Positions 40,150-53,785 of a DNA stretch of 64,000 bases are shown here, piece by piece. The translations under genes were made by a program, and so were the position numbers. Each line of letters begins with the position of its first letter. Within the stretch, counting starts at the first letter, position 1. Below the pieces are notes generated by a model. The model made no database searches, was not told where the DNA came from, and saw only the letters and a program-made list of their open reading frames with translations. The stretch spans positions 61,001 through 125,000 of the forward strand of contig WBMZ01003312.1 of NCBI GenBank assembly GCA_013400975.1, in the 5' to 3' direction. Source of the DNA: Atrichornis clamosus (taxonomy: Eukaryota > Chordata > Aves > Passeriformes > Menuridae).

Positions 40150-40470
40150 TGTCAAGCAGCTTGTCTGTGCTGACATGCGAGTGCAGCTGGCGCAGGTGAC
40201 GGGAGATGACGTGCTACATGAAGGAGACCACCAGAGTTCACACCGGGGCCCAGGGCAGGCTGGTACCTGGTCGCTGGGCCATGGCGAGGCCCAGAGTACC
40301 AGACTACAGCAGTGGCCGCTCCCTGCCCTTGTTAAATCAAAGCAGCAGCAGCACGCCCGAACAAATGCTTTGCTGTGCTCCACAGACCTTTTACGAGATG
40401 TACATGAACTACAAAGGTCCAGGGAGGAGTTATAGTGCTAGGAACAGTGAAACGGATTTTACTTTGTAAC
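40150..40470 (+). other. GC-rich patch open in several frames, unassigned
   Basis: About 320 bp of GC-rich sequence with scattered CpG stands out from AT-rich flanks. Two plus-strand frames (40175-40435, 40206-40469) and one minus frame (40141-40383) are all open. A CAG-rich stretch occurs at about 40337-40354. It could be an exon, the remains of a processed pseudogene or a degraded mobile element. I recognise no protein and cannot choose a frame. Confidence 0.3.
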
Positions 40471-40897
40471 TTGCAAGAGATCACAAAAAAATGCATCTTG
40501 CTACTTAAGTTGTAACACATAATACATTACATCAGAATATGGCAGGTAAAATACTTGCTTTGTAAAGTTTTTAGTGTGTACTGATTTCAAATACTCCTTT
40601 CTCCACTGGAGACAGAGTTCAAAATAAACTCAGGATTTAGATAACTACAAGCATACACTGCCATTCATCTAATGCTGGTCCACCTTCCCTTCAGTAAAGT
40701 ATCCTGCACTTCATATATATTATGAAACATCCCTTCACCACAATATTTTTTGAACACCACTACCAATTCCACTGGTAGACCATATTCTTAGGCCTATTGT
40801 TATTAACAGAAACAATACAAAATAAAAATCCCTCAGCAATTTTCAAAACGAGGAGAGAAGGAAGCAACACAGGAAATACAGAAATGGCAGCACATAC

Positions 40898-40988
40898 CCA
40901 CCCCAGAATAAAATCTGGATGATGCTGTGCTTCAATGTCACAGGTAGAGATATAATCAAAAGCTTTCATAGCTGACATAAGTCTCCAT
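40898..40988 (-). other. Candidate internal exon, unidentified
   Basis: On the minus strand 'gcattttatag' forms an acceptor above 40988 and 'GGTGG|GTATGT' forms a donor (GT at 40896-40897). The enclosed 91 nt are open in one frame with a mixed, soluble-looking composition (Trp, Arg, Lys, Asp, Glu, His), which is unusual for random T-rich DNA here. The frame also stays open beyond the donor. No family is recognised. Confidence 0.18.
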
Positions 40989-43900
40989 CTATAAAATGCA
41001 ATACTGTTACATTCGGGTATTTTCAAAACCCACTGATATCTATTTTTTCTTAAGACTTCATATTTTGCATTTGGGGTTTATTATCTTTAAAAGTTTAGAT
41101 TGCATCAGTAAGAATACAGGATGTGCTAAAACATTACATTTCATACATTCTGAATTCTGATTAAAATACTCTGTTCATCTCCCTCTCAAGTCTCAACTTT
41201 TGCAACAGCAACATACAGTAAATCTTCACAATAAACTGAGATTTACAGGTTACTACTGGTTGTCTGCTGAAGTTCAAAAAATCTATACCACAATACTACA
41301 CTGCTCACTGCATGAGCCAACAGGCAAAACATGAAGTAAGATTCTCTAAGACAGTGATCCATCAACTACAATATTTAAAAGAAAGAGGTGTCAAACAGTC
41401 CATATTATAAAATGCTTAAAATTAAGAAATTGCAATTTTAAAAATAACTTCTTCAAATGCAGATAGTAGCAAACTGAAGAATCTGTTCAATGTAACACAG
41501 TAGCCTATGATAGCAGCTAGCTACCCCTCAGAAGTTTATCAGGGGAAAGAAAAGACCACATTTAGTGTATCACTCTGGAAGGGACAGAAACAAAATACTG
41601 TTTCCCATCACAAATTTGCTTGGAAAACATGTATGCTACCTCAGAAAAACAGTCATGTGCCTAAATAACCTGCAAAATCTCATCACAAACATCACTAACA
41701 ATGTCTCTCTTAAGGAAGTAAACCACTTTGAAGACAAATGAACTTGTAGGAACATTGCAAACAAGTTTGTCACTTGATTGTATTCCATAAAAGTTCCCGT
41801 GGAAAGACGATCTTAAATGATTCAATGTCCTTAATTGTGTTGCATCCAGCCTAAGTAAGGGTGCCTAGAGTAGCAAAACTTTACTGTGGTTGTATCTTAG
41901 AGCCCTTTGCTGTCCAATTACACAGATTAAGAAGATGGTCAAAACATATTACACTTCCCAGTCTTCACACATGACTTTCCTTCCTACAGGAAAGAGGTAC
42001 AAAGAGGAATCAGAAATCTCTGAACCTTAATATAGAATCAAAAGCAAAGGTTGACCATGATCACAAAGTATTTCTCAGCTCAGCAAACACAATGTAGCTC
42101 GTGGTAGACTCTTCCATTCCCTTCCTACAACTTGCTGTACATATATATTGTGTTTTACCACGTGCTCTGTAAACAATATCATGAAAAACACAAGAGAGCC
42201 AATAAAAGCAAAGGACCTGCTCTGAATAAACACAGGTCACCTTCCCTTCTCCTGCAGGCAGGGAGAATAGCCTGCTCAGAACACCTCACTATTGGGTCAA
42301 CAGAAAGAAAAGGTCAGACAACTATGACAAATGCAAGGCAGCCAAAATTAAGGCTATCCTTAAGCGCATGAATGTGGAACAGGTGAGCAAATGAGTGCTG
42401 CCACGGACGTGGATCCAGTTACTTAGATACAAACAACCTGTGGAAATATTTGTACAGCCTATTCAGTTCTGTGAACTGCATCATGATTTGTATCAGATGT
42501 GAGCAAACAACTCACAAATAGAGATTTATAAACAAACAGCTTACTAGAAATCACCTACTCAAGTCCAAGAGGCACATTTAAGTAAGAAAAGAGAAGTGGT
42601 TCCTTCCTCAAGCATCTGTGCGTCCAGCTTCTACATTTCTGCAGTCTCACAAAACTCCTGAACTTGCATAGTTTGCAGTGAGTCAATCTGGCTATGACAC
42701 AGGAAAATAAACATTTACACAAACAGTTTCATATGCACCACAGCTAACCAGTAAGTTTGCCATTACTTGGATGTCTTAACTTTAGTAAATACACTGCTAT
42801 CTTTGTTTACTCTTTGCTTTGAAAAAAGACACACAAAACCCTCCAAATCTTAAGAGGGGTAATACTTAAAACTGTATTAAAAATAGGAATGTGATGAAAT
42901 CCAAAGATACATCTTCATATCATGCACAAGCCAGGGCACACAACTTATATATGCATGCAGATGATTATGAAGACATATTTTACATCACAGGAAAATTAAC
43001 TTGTATTCTAAAGAGCAAAGATTAAAAGCCCACTTTGATGATATGTGGGATGTTTTCTATGATTTTCAAATTTGCAGCCAACGACTTTTTAACAATATCC
43101 ACTATTTCTAACCCATTTCACTGTTGCTACACCTTTCCACCACCTCCCTGCTCCCAAGGAAGGCATCTCCTCGGCAGTGTACGCTTGCCTCCAGGGAGCT
43201 GACCTGCTACTTTGGAAGGACGAGATCAGACAGCTGGGTGTCCTGCAGGAACTCTCCGTACCTGTTGGTTTTTACATTTCTTCTGTTTTCTTCTGCTGTC
43301 CCTCCTCTTAAAGCCACTCCTCTCTTCCAAAAGTAGCAATCTTCTTTTCCTCTGAATTCTTCTAATAAGCCTAATCAATTACACTCCAAGGCAATTGATC
43401 TCTACTTCCGACAAGCTCAAAGGCTGCAAATTCTACCTCATGTCTGAGGAACAGTTAGAAGTGCCTGAAGTTTATGTGTCTTTTCCAAGGGTATCAGCTG
43501 TTTGATTATGAGGTATTATTTCTCCTTACAAACCTAGCCTCTGAATTTTCCACACCGTACTGCTCATCTAAAAATTGTACCCTGGCTTCTTCTGTGCTCC
43601 ATGGCAGCCACTTAGCAAGGAGCAGTGGGAGAAGCTCCACTGCAAAAAGGTATCGAATTATTTGGGTTAAACATTCCCAGGCATGTAACAGAGTGCAGGA
43701 AAAGAAGAAGAAACTAAACGGAATTAAAACTTCTATTACAGACTACAGCCCCCTGTAATAAAAAAAATCACATGACAGGAGTCAAAAGAGTTAGGATGCA
43801 AGTTCCCCTTTTATCAATACTTGCAGGCAATCACTCACCTTTTTATGGAAAGCAATGACCTTTTTTGATACAATGGTGACCCAGCTTAGAAGAGTAAATG

Positions 43901-46900
43901 GAAAAAAGTATGAAAAAAAGACTTTTTATTGTTCCTTGCAATCAAAATGTAAAAATTTAAATGATCTAAAAAAGCACCTCTTTATTAAAGAGTTGATGAA
44001 ACTGTGGGTCAGTCCTATTATCCTTTTAAATTAATAAAAAAATCCTGATCTTTTAAAATTCAGAAGAATGATGTATATTTAAAATATTCTGTAATTACTG
44101 CAAAAGTATTAATTAACAGTTCATGGATGCATAAGTAGTGAGATGAAGGAATAAGCCATCTACTCACTATAAATATAAGCTTAAAAAATCATTTTATAGC
44201 ATTTTTGTAGCTGTATGATGTTAGGCAGGTCATAACACTAGTACTTTCCTCTGAAAACCTAATAATTATTAACCTTTTTAATTTTTAAACTGAATATTGA
44301 CTTTGTAATAAATTGGAGTAAGTTCAATCTTACAGTCAATTCCAAACATGAAAGAGTTTCTCTCCCAGCCACACTGACCATTAGCACTAATTTAGAGATA
44401 TTTTCTTAGGCCTGACTCACAGAGAAGTCTGAATTATCTTACTGCAAATGATTTTAAGTAACAGCACAATAATTCATATATAAAGCACAGAATTACAGAT
44501 ACATCAAATCACTATTTTCTCTATCAAACTATAAAAGGATATTAGAAGTTACTCCAAATTACATGGGAATGCATTAAAATACACAACACATTCTTCCTTG
44601 CACAGAAAGACCCACAGGTATAGAGGAAAAGTACGGGATGCCATTCTGTTAACTTCTGCCCTTCAGTAAATTCAGTGGATTTGCTTCTATATTTTAAGAC
44701 AGTTTTGTTCAATGGGTTTTTTTACATTTTCAAAACAAACAAACAAACAAAAAAAGGCTTCCTGGTTAGATTTGATCACTACTAGTCCTGTATGCCATCC
44801 TTCAACTCTCAGAAATGTCCCTCGTCTCACCACAGGAGTCTGAATCACAGTGTAGTTAAGAAACTCCCTCTTGCTGAGCCCACGGGAGGCTGGCAGATCA
44901 GGCAGAGATTTCCTGCTCCTCCAGCCCGTTCCCTCCTCTCCCCTTTGCAATACTGAGCCAAGGCTGCACCAGCACAGTGCTAAGGATTACAATTTTTCAT
45001 CCTGGGAGCCCAGAGGGAGGAAAGAAGAGCATTTCCTGTGCAGGATATGCTGGAGAAATCAGTCAACAGACTAAGGAGAGGGCAGAAGATCCAGTGGCCC
45101 ATGGGAAAAACACTCATGGCACGTGGGATATGGGGACCAGAGCTGGGAGGGAAGAATTCACATTGGCAGGAAGCGACACCAGCCAGGCAGCCAGTGGGGT
45201 AAGAAATGCTCTCCTACGACCTGGTGCACGAGTCAAGCACAGAGATGAAAAGGCCAGAATCAACACAGTTGGAATTTGCAGTGTCAGGATTTAATGGGGT
45301 CGGCAGGGTAGGGACCAATACATTCAGCTACTGGGTGGTGAATGAGCTAGAGAAGAGCTGATAAGAAAAGGGACGTGCACACACGTGCAGCTTCAGGAAG
45401 CAAAACATGCCAGAAATGGATTTTATAACAATAGAGGGGTCTTTCTAAAATGTACAACTCAGAACTTCTCTATTTCATACTAATGTCTCCACGGTCAGAG
45501 AGCTTTCCCAATGGTGCAGAACACTCCTTACAATACCTCTTTAGCAACTGAGAAAAAAGTATTAATCATGCAGACAGTCATAGCCTTTTCGTGCAACTGC
45601 ACTCCAGCACAGCATCCACTTTATTACCAGAATCTGGGCACAAATTCACATCCTCCGTGCTGTATCAGACTCCTTTTTACTGTTGGGAAACTCACACCAC
45701 AACAGCTGTACACACAGGAAATTCAGAGTATCAGATAATATATTTATGAGGCTGATATTAACTTCCAACTTCAGAAACAATATTGGATTATTTCCTATGT
45801 TTGTATATGTGTGTATAAAGATAGAAACCTCCTCCAAACAAACCCTGAAGCACTGTCAAGAAAATTATTTCAGGATATCCTTTTTATGTGGACAGCAAAC
45901 ACTGCGTGGTCCAAAAGATCATTTGTGTCACATAGTGTCACATGTCTGTTTAACTAACTGATGTTTGATGTTCTCTGGTATATAAAAAATAAATAAATAA
46001 AGGAGGGAAAGAAAAAAAAAAGAAAACACCAAATAAACCTAAATAACTTCCTTGTCTAATTATAAGGATAAAATCCTGTAATGGATATTCATCACAAGCA
46101 TAAAAATAAGCCACTACATAGATTTTGTAAATTTGCTGGCTGACAGTTTAGTTTTTAATAAACTGTCAGGACTCAGGCATCTAGGGGACTGCCTACATCA
46201 GGAAATAAATCAGGAAAGAGAAAACTCATTAAATTAAGGTCTGCAATGGAGGCATTGCTGGAGAAGCAACAACCTGCTGGAGTCCCTCCACCCACCAAGC
46301 TCCCAAATGTTATGTGAAAACCTTTCTAGTCTCGAAGTGACCAACCTCGCATTCTGATTACATGCAGTCCAATTTCTACAACTCTAGACCTCGACGTAAT
46401 GCAATTCTTGTGGCATTCCAACCTTCCAACATCCCAACAATGTCTCCCAGTTCTGTGCCCTCAGCAGGTTTTCATAACTACAATTTCGTTTTGTGTGTGT
46501 GTGTGCAGCCAGGTCAATAATGAAAATATTTAATAAGATCTATCCTAGTATAACCTTCAGAGTAATCACCTACTAGACTTCTCATTACTTTTTTTAGTGC
46601 CCTTTGCCAAATCTGAGGGCCTGATTTTTATCAGTTGTCAGTAGAGCCTTATACTTCTTGTTCACTAAAATGAGACAAATTTCCTGCTGATCAATAATTT
46701 CCCCCATTTTTTAGGCTGTCTGTTCACACCTATCCTTCTTTTTATGGTGGTTGCTGAAACTCTGAGGTCTACAGCTCTTTCCTTCTAAGGTTTTTAATCT
46801 CATGAGCCAGATGCTTAGGCTGTGCTCTGCAGGCCCTTGTTAACCTTCAAAGAGAACACACACTTCTTCGCATGAAGATGTACTTTCTACAGCAGTCACT

Positions 46901-49900
46901 GGCAAGAAGCCAAACAAAAAAGATCTAGAAAAACTCTTATAGCCGTAACAGCTCAAAACCAATTTTTAAAGTATTGTTAATTGTGGGAAAATATGGTACC
47001 CTGTTCTTTCAAACAGATAAAAAGTAAGAGCTCTGTCAATAATAAAACCATCTCACAAAAAAAAAAAAAATGCAGCCGTCCATCAAGAGATCCAATTCTT
47101 CACTGAGCTATTCAAATTTTAAGCTAACAAAAACACAGATTTGTACTTGGCTTCTGGTTCAATTTAAATCTGAAACTATTCTGTTTAGGGAGAATTGTTT
47201 GATCCACAAAAGGTCCAATCACACAAACCAAACTGTCAGTGAAGGATGAACTGGCTGCATAGTGCCAGACATTCAATGGATGACGCAGGTGGCTGCATAA
47301 TGCCAATGTATGATAGTCAACGTTGTGTTAGCTCCAGCAAATTCCACTTGCTTCCCCTACAAAAAGAGGTGGTATTTTTAAGTGGGTTTTTTTCAACTAA
47401 CTGAGGAATTGGATTATTAAAGAAACATCATTACACTGAACTTAGATGGATACCAATAGAAAGTCAGAGGCAGTAATAAAGTTAGGTCTCAGTAACTACT
47501 AGAAATTTTATCTCTGGCACTGCACTTACAATCCTTACAATCTTACAAGTCTTACAATCCTTCTACCAGGTGGGAACACAGAGAGCTTGTTTCTGTTCTT
47601 GACTCTACCGCTGGCTTACTAGATGTCCACAGCCAAATCTCTTTCCACACCTCAATTTTTCACTGGGATAAAGAAATACTCTCTTGGAATGAAAACTGAC
47701 GAAAATGGGCATATAAGAGTTATATTACTAGTGTATCCACTCTTAGACGTTCCTTTCTGTGTTTATACCCACCTAGTCTACAGATCTTCTGCATTCACAA
47801 TAGACATGAGTGCTAGAAGAAGGTAACAGACCTTTCCCATACATCCTGTACAGACTGGCTTGTACCACAGCTGATAAATATTAAAAAGACCCACAATGAC
47901 TTGACATATGCTTACAAAAAGCTTAACTCAAGCAGTAATGTGCCTTGACCTAAATGATTGTCCCAAATTAACAAGGAAAAGTCAAGGCTTGTAGTAAGGT
48001 ATACTCTCCACCAGAGCTTTTCATCGTATGTCATTGTCCTTATAGTCTCCTGCGTGCAAATTAATTGTCTACCCACTCTTCTCCCCACATTACAGTTAGT
48101 GCTGAAAAATATTCTGCCATACACAGAACCTAGTTTTAACCTCAAGCCTAAAGGTGACAATTATCCAGCCTGCTTCTGGCTGCCAGTCCCACACTGCAGA
48201 TTCCTGCCTGCTACTTTGGCTTATACTCAGTTTCTGCTTGGCCATATATCCCTGAACCCTCTGCTGACTCTAGAGGTTACCTCCTTTGCCAGTGAATTTG
48301 GGTTTTGGAAGACTTATCTTGGCTGCTTTCTAAATGGAACACAATGTGATCTTGCACTAGTTATCCTACCTATTCAGCTCTCTTAAAAAAGATTTTTAAA
48401 ATGGTAAATAGGCAGCATGTTCTTTGCAATATTTATGATAATGATGATGATGATTAATAAGGTAGAATGGAGATTTGAAGTAGTTGTTAAACAACTGAGT
48501 TCTACAGACTCACAAGTCTATAGAAATACACAGAACTAGAAGGTACATCAGGTTTTTCCAGCTTGCACTTAAACTTATGAAGATTGAAGCACAGAAGAGC
48601 ATTGTGCTTTAGCTTAAACAGAATAACTACAAAGACCAGGAAACAAACAAACAAATAAATAAAAAGTAGGCACATGTTTAGTCAACTCAAGCAGTCCATA
48701 ATTACTCTACATCCTTATTATACTGCAGCAGATTCTGTTTAGGCTTAAAGAAATCAAAATAAAGTTGTGATCCAGATAGAATAAAGGGTATCAGAAAAGA
48801 TTTTAGTAATAACCACCATAGCTGAATGATTTCCCCTACCCAAATATCAAAGGGAAATAGCTGTCAAAAGTGTAAATTAAATCACTTTTAAATTGAACAG
48901 AAAATTATTTCCTATTTTCTACAGGTTATGATTTGGAGTGATCTTAAACCTCTGGAAAAGAATTTTCCAATTTTCAAAAATTCTGAAGCCCAATTACAAG
49001 TAATTATAGCTTTTCATTTTCAACATGATGAAATAATTTGATTCTTTTTACAAGAGGTCTGGTTTAGCTCAAAATAGACAAGTGCTTCTGCAATGAGTTA
49101 GTACACAAAGACAATAAAGATCATTCTCAAAAGAAAATCAGGGATACATGTTGGCTATAAATCATAAATGGAGCATTCAGGCAAAAATAGTTTGTGTGTT
49201 CTACAAATGCCAGTTATTTCCATTGCATATGAGTGAGATAAAGTAAACAGACCACTGACAGTTTGAGTTTTCAAATACAAAATAGGTAGATTTTAAAATA
49301 GAAAAAGAAAATGTATGGCATAACCACTACTGTTAGATCTAGTCTTAAAGAATAATTTGGAAGAATAGAGTACATGAATACAAGTTTTTCTATATTCTCA
49401 ATACGGAAGAAAAGCAAACTGGGACTATACAGCATGAAATTAAAACTAAATATTATTTTAAGTATCTTGTTCCCAGGTCCACTTCTTCCTCTCCATTCAA
49501 GAATCACCATTTTTTTCTTATTCTCTGCTATATTACTATTCACTAAATTAGGAATTCCATTTCAGTAAAGCTCCTAAAACCTTTCACACAAAATCTAAAG
49601 CTCAACCAGCTCCAAGTCAGTGCAGCACAGTTCATTTCCATCAAGTTTGATGTGCTTTGCAAAAGGCCTGTTGCAAGTGAAAATACCCCTAAAATAACTG
49701 ATACATGTGAATAGAATTATACCACACTAATGTGTATTTGAAGGCAGACTTTGCAAGACCACCTTGTAAATACTAAGTGCTGTAGTAAACCTCTATAGAT
49801 TAAGGACAGAGGTTTGCATCGCACCTCTAAATTATAACCAAACTTGATATAACACCCATATCTTGCAGCAAGAGGATAAGTTTAAATGCACTGTAGAGAG

Positions 49901-50591
49901 TAATTCTAAATGAATTTATCAAAGAGAAGCAAATCCCAGCCTTCTAAGCAGAGAAGTATCATCTAATGTGCAGGCAGAAAAATCTGAACACAACAGTTCT
50001 TAAATTTCAATGCAAGATTGAAGAAGCAAGCTTGCCAGGTAGGCTCTGATTTCCAGTGTTCCTACCTTCCCCTGGTTTGAAGGCTACCTTTTTACATTGC
50101 TACCCTTCAAAACCATGGAGCTTTACAAAGTCTGCAAAACATGCTTTTCACAACATAAGCAGAAACTGATACAAAAAATACTAACAGTGATTATATTAAC
50201 AAACAAAAAGGCCTTTGCCATTTTTGTAACATTAGAAGTGTCAAAAGCATTATTAGGTTTAATTCTTTTGCATAAGAATCAAAATAAATCTTCTTTTTGC
50301 CTAGTGCTACAAATTGGTTAACAGTGTGTATATAGTGTGTTATAAAGTGACTAATATAAAATTAAAAACTATTTCTGCCAGATATCAAAGCACCTGGTTA
50401 CTATTAAGTTTTCACAAAGAAAATTAGTAGATTGAGCACTGACATATTCAATAAACCCAGGTTTCTCATGTGGTCAGTATTCTGGCAGTGAAGCAAATCT
50501 TCAAAGACTTTTTAAAAAAGGGTAGGCCAAAAGAAAAAAAAAAAAAACAACCAAACACCAAACAACTGGTTACCCTCTTATTATAAGGAGA
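40989..50591. other. Long non-coding stretch, simple repeats only
   Basis: No gene, RNA gene or clear transposon was found. Simple repeats are (AAAC)n at 44731-44756, an AAAT/A-rich tract at 45983-46026, (GT)n at 46492-46505, A tracts near 47057-47070, an imperfect CTTACAATC repeat at 47524-47561, (AAAC)n/(AAAT)n at 48641-48665 and an A tract near 50533-50547. A slightly GC-richer part at 44870-45290 has short plus-strand frames without recognisable domains. Confidence 0.5.
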
Positions 50592-50640
50592 TTATATATA
50601 TATAAATATATATAGATATTTGAAAAATATATATATATAC
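50592..50640. repeat. TA-rich microsatellite
   Basis: Interrupted (TA)n with AAATAT and GATATT interruptions. Such repeats are common and variable in vertebrate genomes. Confidence 0.9.
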
Positions 50641-50862
50641 ACAATAAAATGAGAAAATTTGAATTTATAGACATTCATTGAAGGCTTTTAATGCTATCTC
50701 AGCTGGGGCTGGTGTGTGGACACAGCAATTTAACCAACAACAGATAAAGGGGAAAGATAAAGCAGAAAAAGCCAGGCACACTAACATGAGAAAACTGACA
50801 TCTACAGCCCTCCTACACCCTCAGGTAAAAATGTCGCTGAAAACTAGGAAGGATTTACTCAT

Positions 50863-50890
50863 ATTATGGAATATTATATAATTCCATAAT
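50863..50890. repeat. AT-rich palindrome
   Basis: ATTATGGAAT (50863-50872) and its reverse complement ATTCCATAAT (50881-50890) flank an eight-base AT spacer, making a 28-bp near-perfect palindrome. It could be a chance AT palindrome or a fragile cruciform-forming site. Confidence 0.75.
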
Positions 50891-53528
50891 GTGTTTTATT
50901 TGTATGTACATCTTTTAATGACATCCTCCAAAACAGCAGACAACAAAACTCATTCTGTATTTGCACAAGCCAAGTATGGGGTTCTTTTTTCTTCGTGTTT
51001 CTCACCTGTTTCAGAAGATCAGATAGGACACTACATCACAGGAACTACACACCCTTGTCTGTCTTGGAAAGTTAAAACAGCGGGACATTTGGCTGAAGGT
51101 TAAAGTAGTTCTGAGACTGTACTAGCAAATACTGCCTGCAGACTATGTTGGGTTTCAGGCTGCATTTTTTTCTAAGCAAAAGGGATTTTATTTTTTTTTC
51201 ACTTCCTTATTTCTGCTACCAGAAAGTATTTATCTTTATTAACATTTGCTTCTTGCCAGGCAGCTGATGCAATTAAAACCTGAAGTAATTTGGAAATGTG
51301 TACTATTTTCTCCAGAGTCTAACAGGCAAGAGTATGCTCGAACACCCCTGGGTTACCTCATCTAGCAAGATCCAGTCAATGTCAATTGAAAGTGCAAGTA
51401 AGAACACAGGAGGCTTTTAGCCTACATACAAAACTAAGATTATTCTTAAATAATTATAAGCAAATCAAGAGAAATTATTAACATTAGAAGATAAATACAC
51501 GATGTTTTTAAATATGCCAAGTACTTCTCTGCATGCAAGGCCCTCCAGCCACCACATGACCCTTGGGACAGGCAATGGATCAGAGGACAGCTGAGGGGTG
51601 CAAGTTGAGGGTAACTGGAGTGGGTTCTGAGCCACAGCAAATCACACGACAAAGTTAGATTTGGTCCTCAGGCTCTAAAGTACCTCGAAGGCCCCCTTTT
51701 ACACCTTCCCACAACAAGGAAAGTTACCTAAAAGGTAAACATTACAAACTTCAGTCCACATAAGTTCAGATCAACAACTAAATACACTGCCAGTCTCCTG
51801 GAGACCATATAGTCACGGAAATTCACCTTGCCAATTGCATTTTTTGATCAACATTAAGCAATATTTAGAAAATAAACAAATAAGGGTAATTATGGACTAT
51901 TACTATCAAGGTACCCTTTTCACAGGAAAAATATGACTGCCTCCAAGTTGATTTACTCCATCACACAGGCACACTATTAGCTAAGAAGTTTATAAATTCA
52001 CTATCTTCCCCCACAAGGTTTTGGACACAGCAACTCTGTAAACATCAAATCCAACCTTGTCAAATAACATGTCAAGACACAAAAGGCCTCAAGGGCCCAA
52101 CAGGTCACTGTTTATATCTCCAGAGAGGATGAAAGGATATTTGCAACTAGTAAGCAAGGAGTATAGGCATTCCTTAAAGGAACTTCTACAGCCATCCATG
52201 CACTGGGCAGGGATGTGAGAGAAGAAGAAGAAAATTTAAATGTGTTTGACTTTACAATTATCTTCGCCTTCTACTGACCTAGTTTAAGCAGTGGTTTTAC
52301 ATAGTTTTATCTTCACTGAGGAGCAGACATAAATAAATTATCCATCTCAATTTTGTTGGCATTTTGCTGACTTATGTATGAGATGATGAGATTTGCAATG
52401 ATACACTCACTGTTCTCCAGCATCTTGGGACAAGTATTCTTCCAACTGTCTGAATGTCACATGGAGCACGTGCAGGGACCTACTCTGTGGAAATGCGTAT
52501 CTGTATCTTCTAGGGAGGTGGTTCTGAGTTGTCAGTATATAAATAGTACTGTAATCTAGATGTTCTTTGTTCAGAGTGGTAACTTGTGACTAGCAGCAGC
52601 AGCAAAGTCAATAGGAACGAAATATCCCGAAATCAATCCTGATAATGTAGAAGAAATATTCCCACGATACAACCACCAAATCATATAAAAGGTTTAGGAG
52701 AACTGGGATAACACATTTATTCTTTACAGTCAAATTACGTCTGTCTAATCTGGCATCATGTTTTAGAAAAAAATGAAAAAAGTAAGGATTTTGGGACAAA
52801 TTAATTAGCATTTCTATAACCATGCTTTCAGTGAGATGTGTATGCCCAGACTCAAACACACTGCATTGACCTAGGTTGTGACACTGCATACCCACTGCAC
52901 TCTGAAACCCAGGTTCAGAAGTCATCCTTTGATTTGCTGGGTTTCTTTTCACAGGAATCTATGCAAGTGCAGCACTCCACCTGAGTGGAGCAACTTGTAG
53001 CACTCAACATTATTCTGGAAATAAAATTTAATCTGCTCCTGCCCAAAATCTTAGAACCAAATTCTCCCAAATGTAAAAGATCAATGGCATTGGAATCTCA
53101 AGGCTCATTACAATGGCCTTGTAATTAGCCTGCAAAAACCTCTCAGAAACTCTAAGTTGAATATTGTGCAGTTGAGTTTCTCTTCTATGAGGCAAACCCC
53201 TGAAACGATCAAATTAGTCACAAGGCCCTTAAGGCAGAAAAGTAAGGAAAGCTTCTGTTCTCTCCAACTCTTATCACGAGGGACTTCCAATGGAATTTAA
53301 ACATTATAAATAGGCAATACTCTATCATACAATTCATAATTAGACAGTGGAACTAACTGCTACAAAATATCATTAAGGCTGAGGACTTAGCAAAGCTAGC
53401 AAAAGGATTAGACATTTATATGGTGTAACAAAAATATCCAGAGTTCTTATAGTTTTCCAAGATCTATTAAATACCACACTCCAGAGTTTAACCCAAACTC
53501 TAACCAAAGAATATGCAGCTAAGAATCA
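50891..53528. other. Non-coding stretch, nothing identified
   Basis: AT-rich unique DNA with a T tract near 51188-51200. Open frames are short and overlap on both strands. I see no repeat or gene. Confidence 0.5.
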
Positions 53529-53785
53529 CCACAGAATCACAGAATGGCTTGGGGTTGGAAGGGACCTTAAAGCTCATCTCATTCCTCCCCTGTATTGTGG
53601 GCAAGGACATCTTCCACTAGACCAGGTTGCTCAGAGCCCCATCCAACCTGGCCTTGAACACTGCCAGGGTTGGGGCATCCACAACCTCTCTGGGCAACCT
53701 GCGCTAGTGCCTCACCACCCTCTGAGTAAAAAATTTCATCCTCACATCTAATCTAAACCTACCTTCTTTCCGTTTAAAATGAAGC
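53529..53785 (-). repeat. CR1 LINE, 5'-truncated 3' end
   Basis: The clearest CR1 copy in the window. It begins with 'acagaatcacagaatggctt' (the 3' terminus read in reverse). The usual 'ggttggaagggacctta', 'agaccaggttgctcagagcc', 'atccaacctggccttgaac' and 'ctctgggcaacctg' blocks follow, and the match ends near 'atctaatctaaaccta' and a few bases beyond. About 255 bp of the 3' region is present, with no reverse-transcriptase domain. Moderate divergence shows it is an old inactive copy. Such 5'-truncated copies are the normal product of target-primed reverse transcription. Confidence 0.95.
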
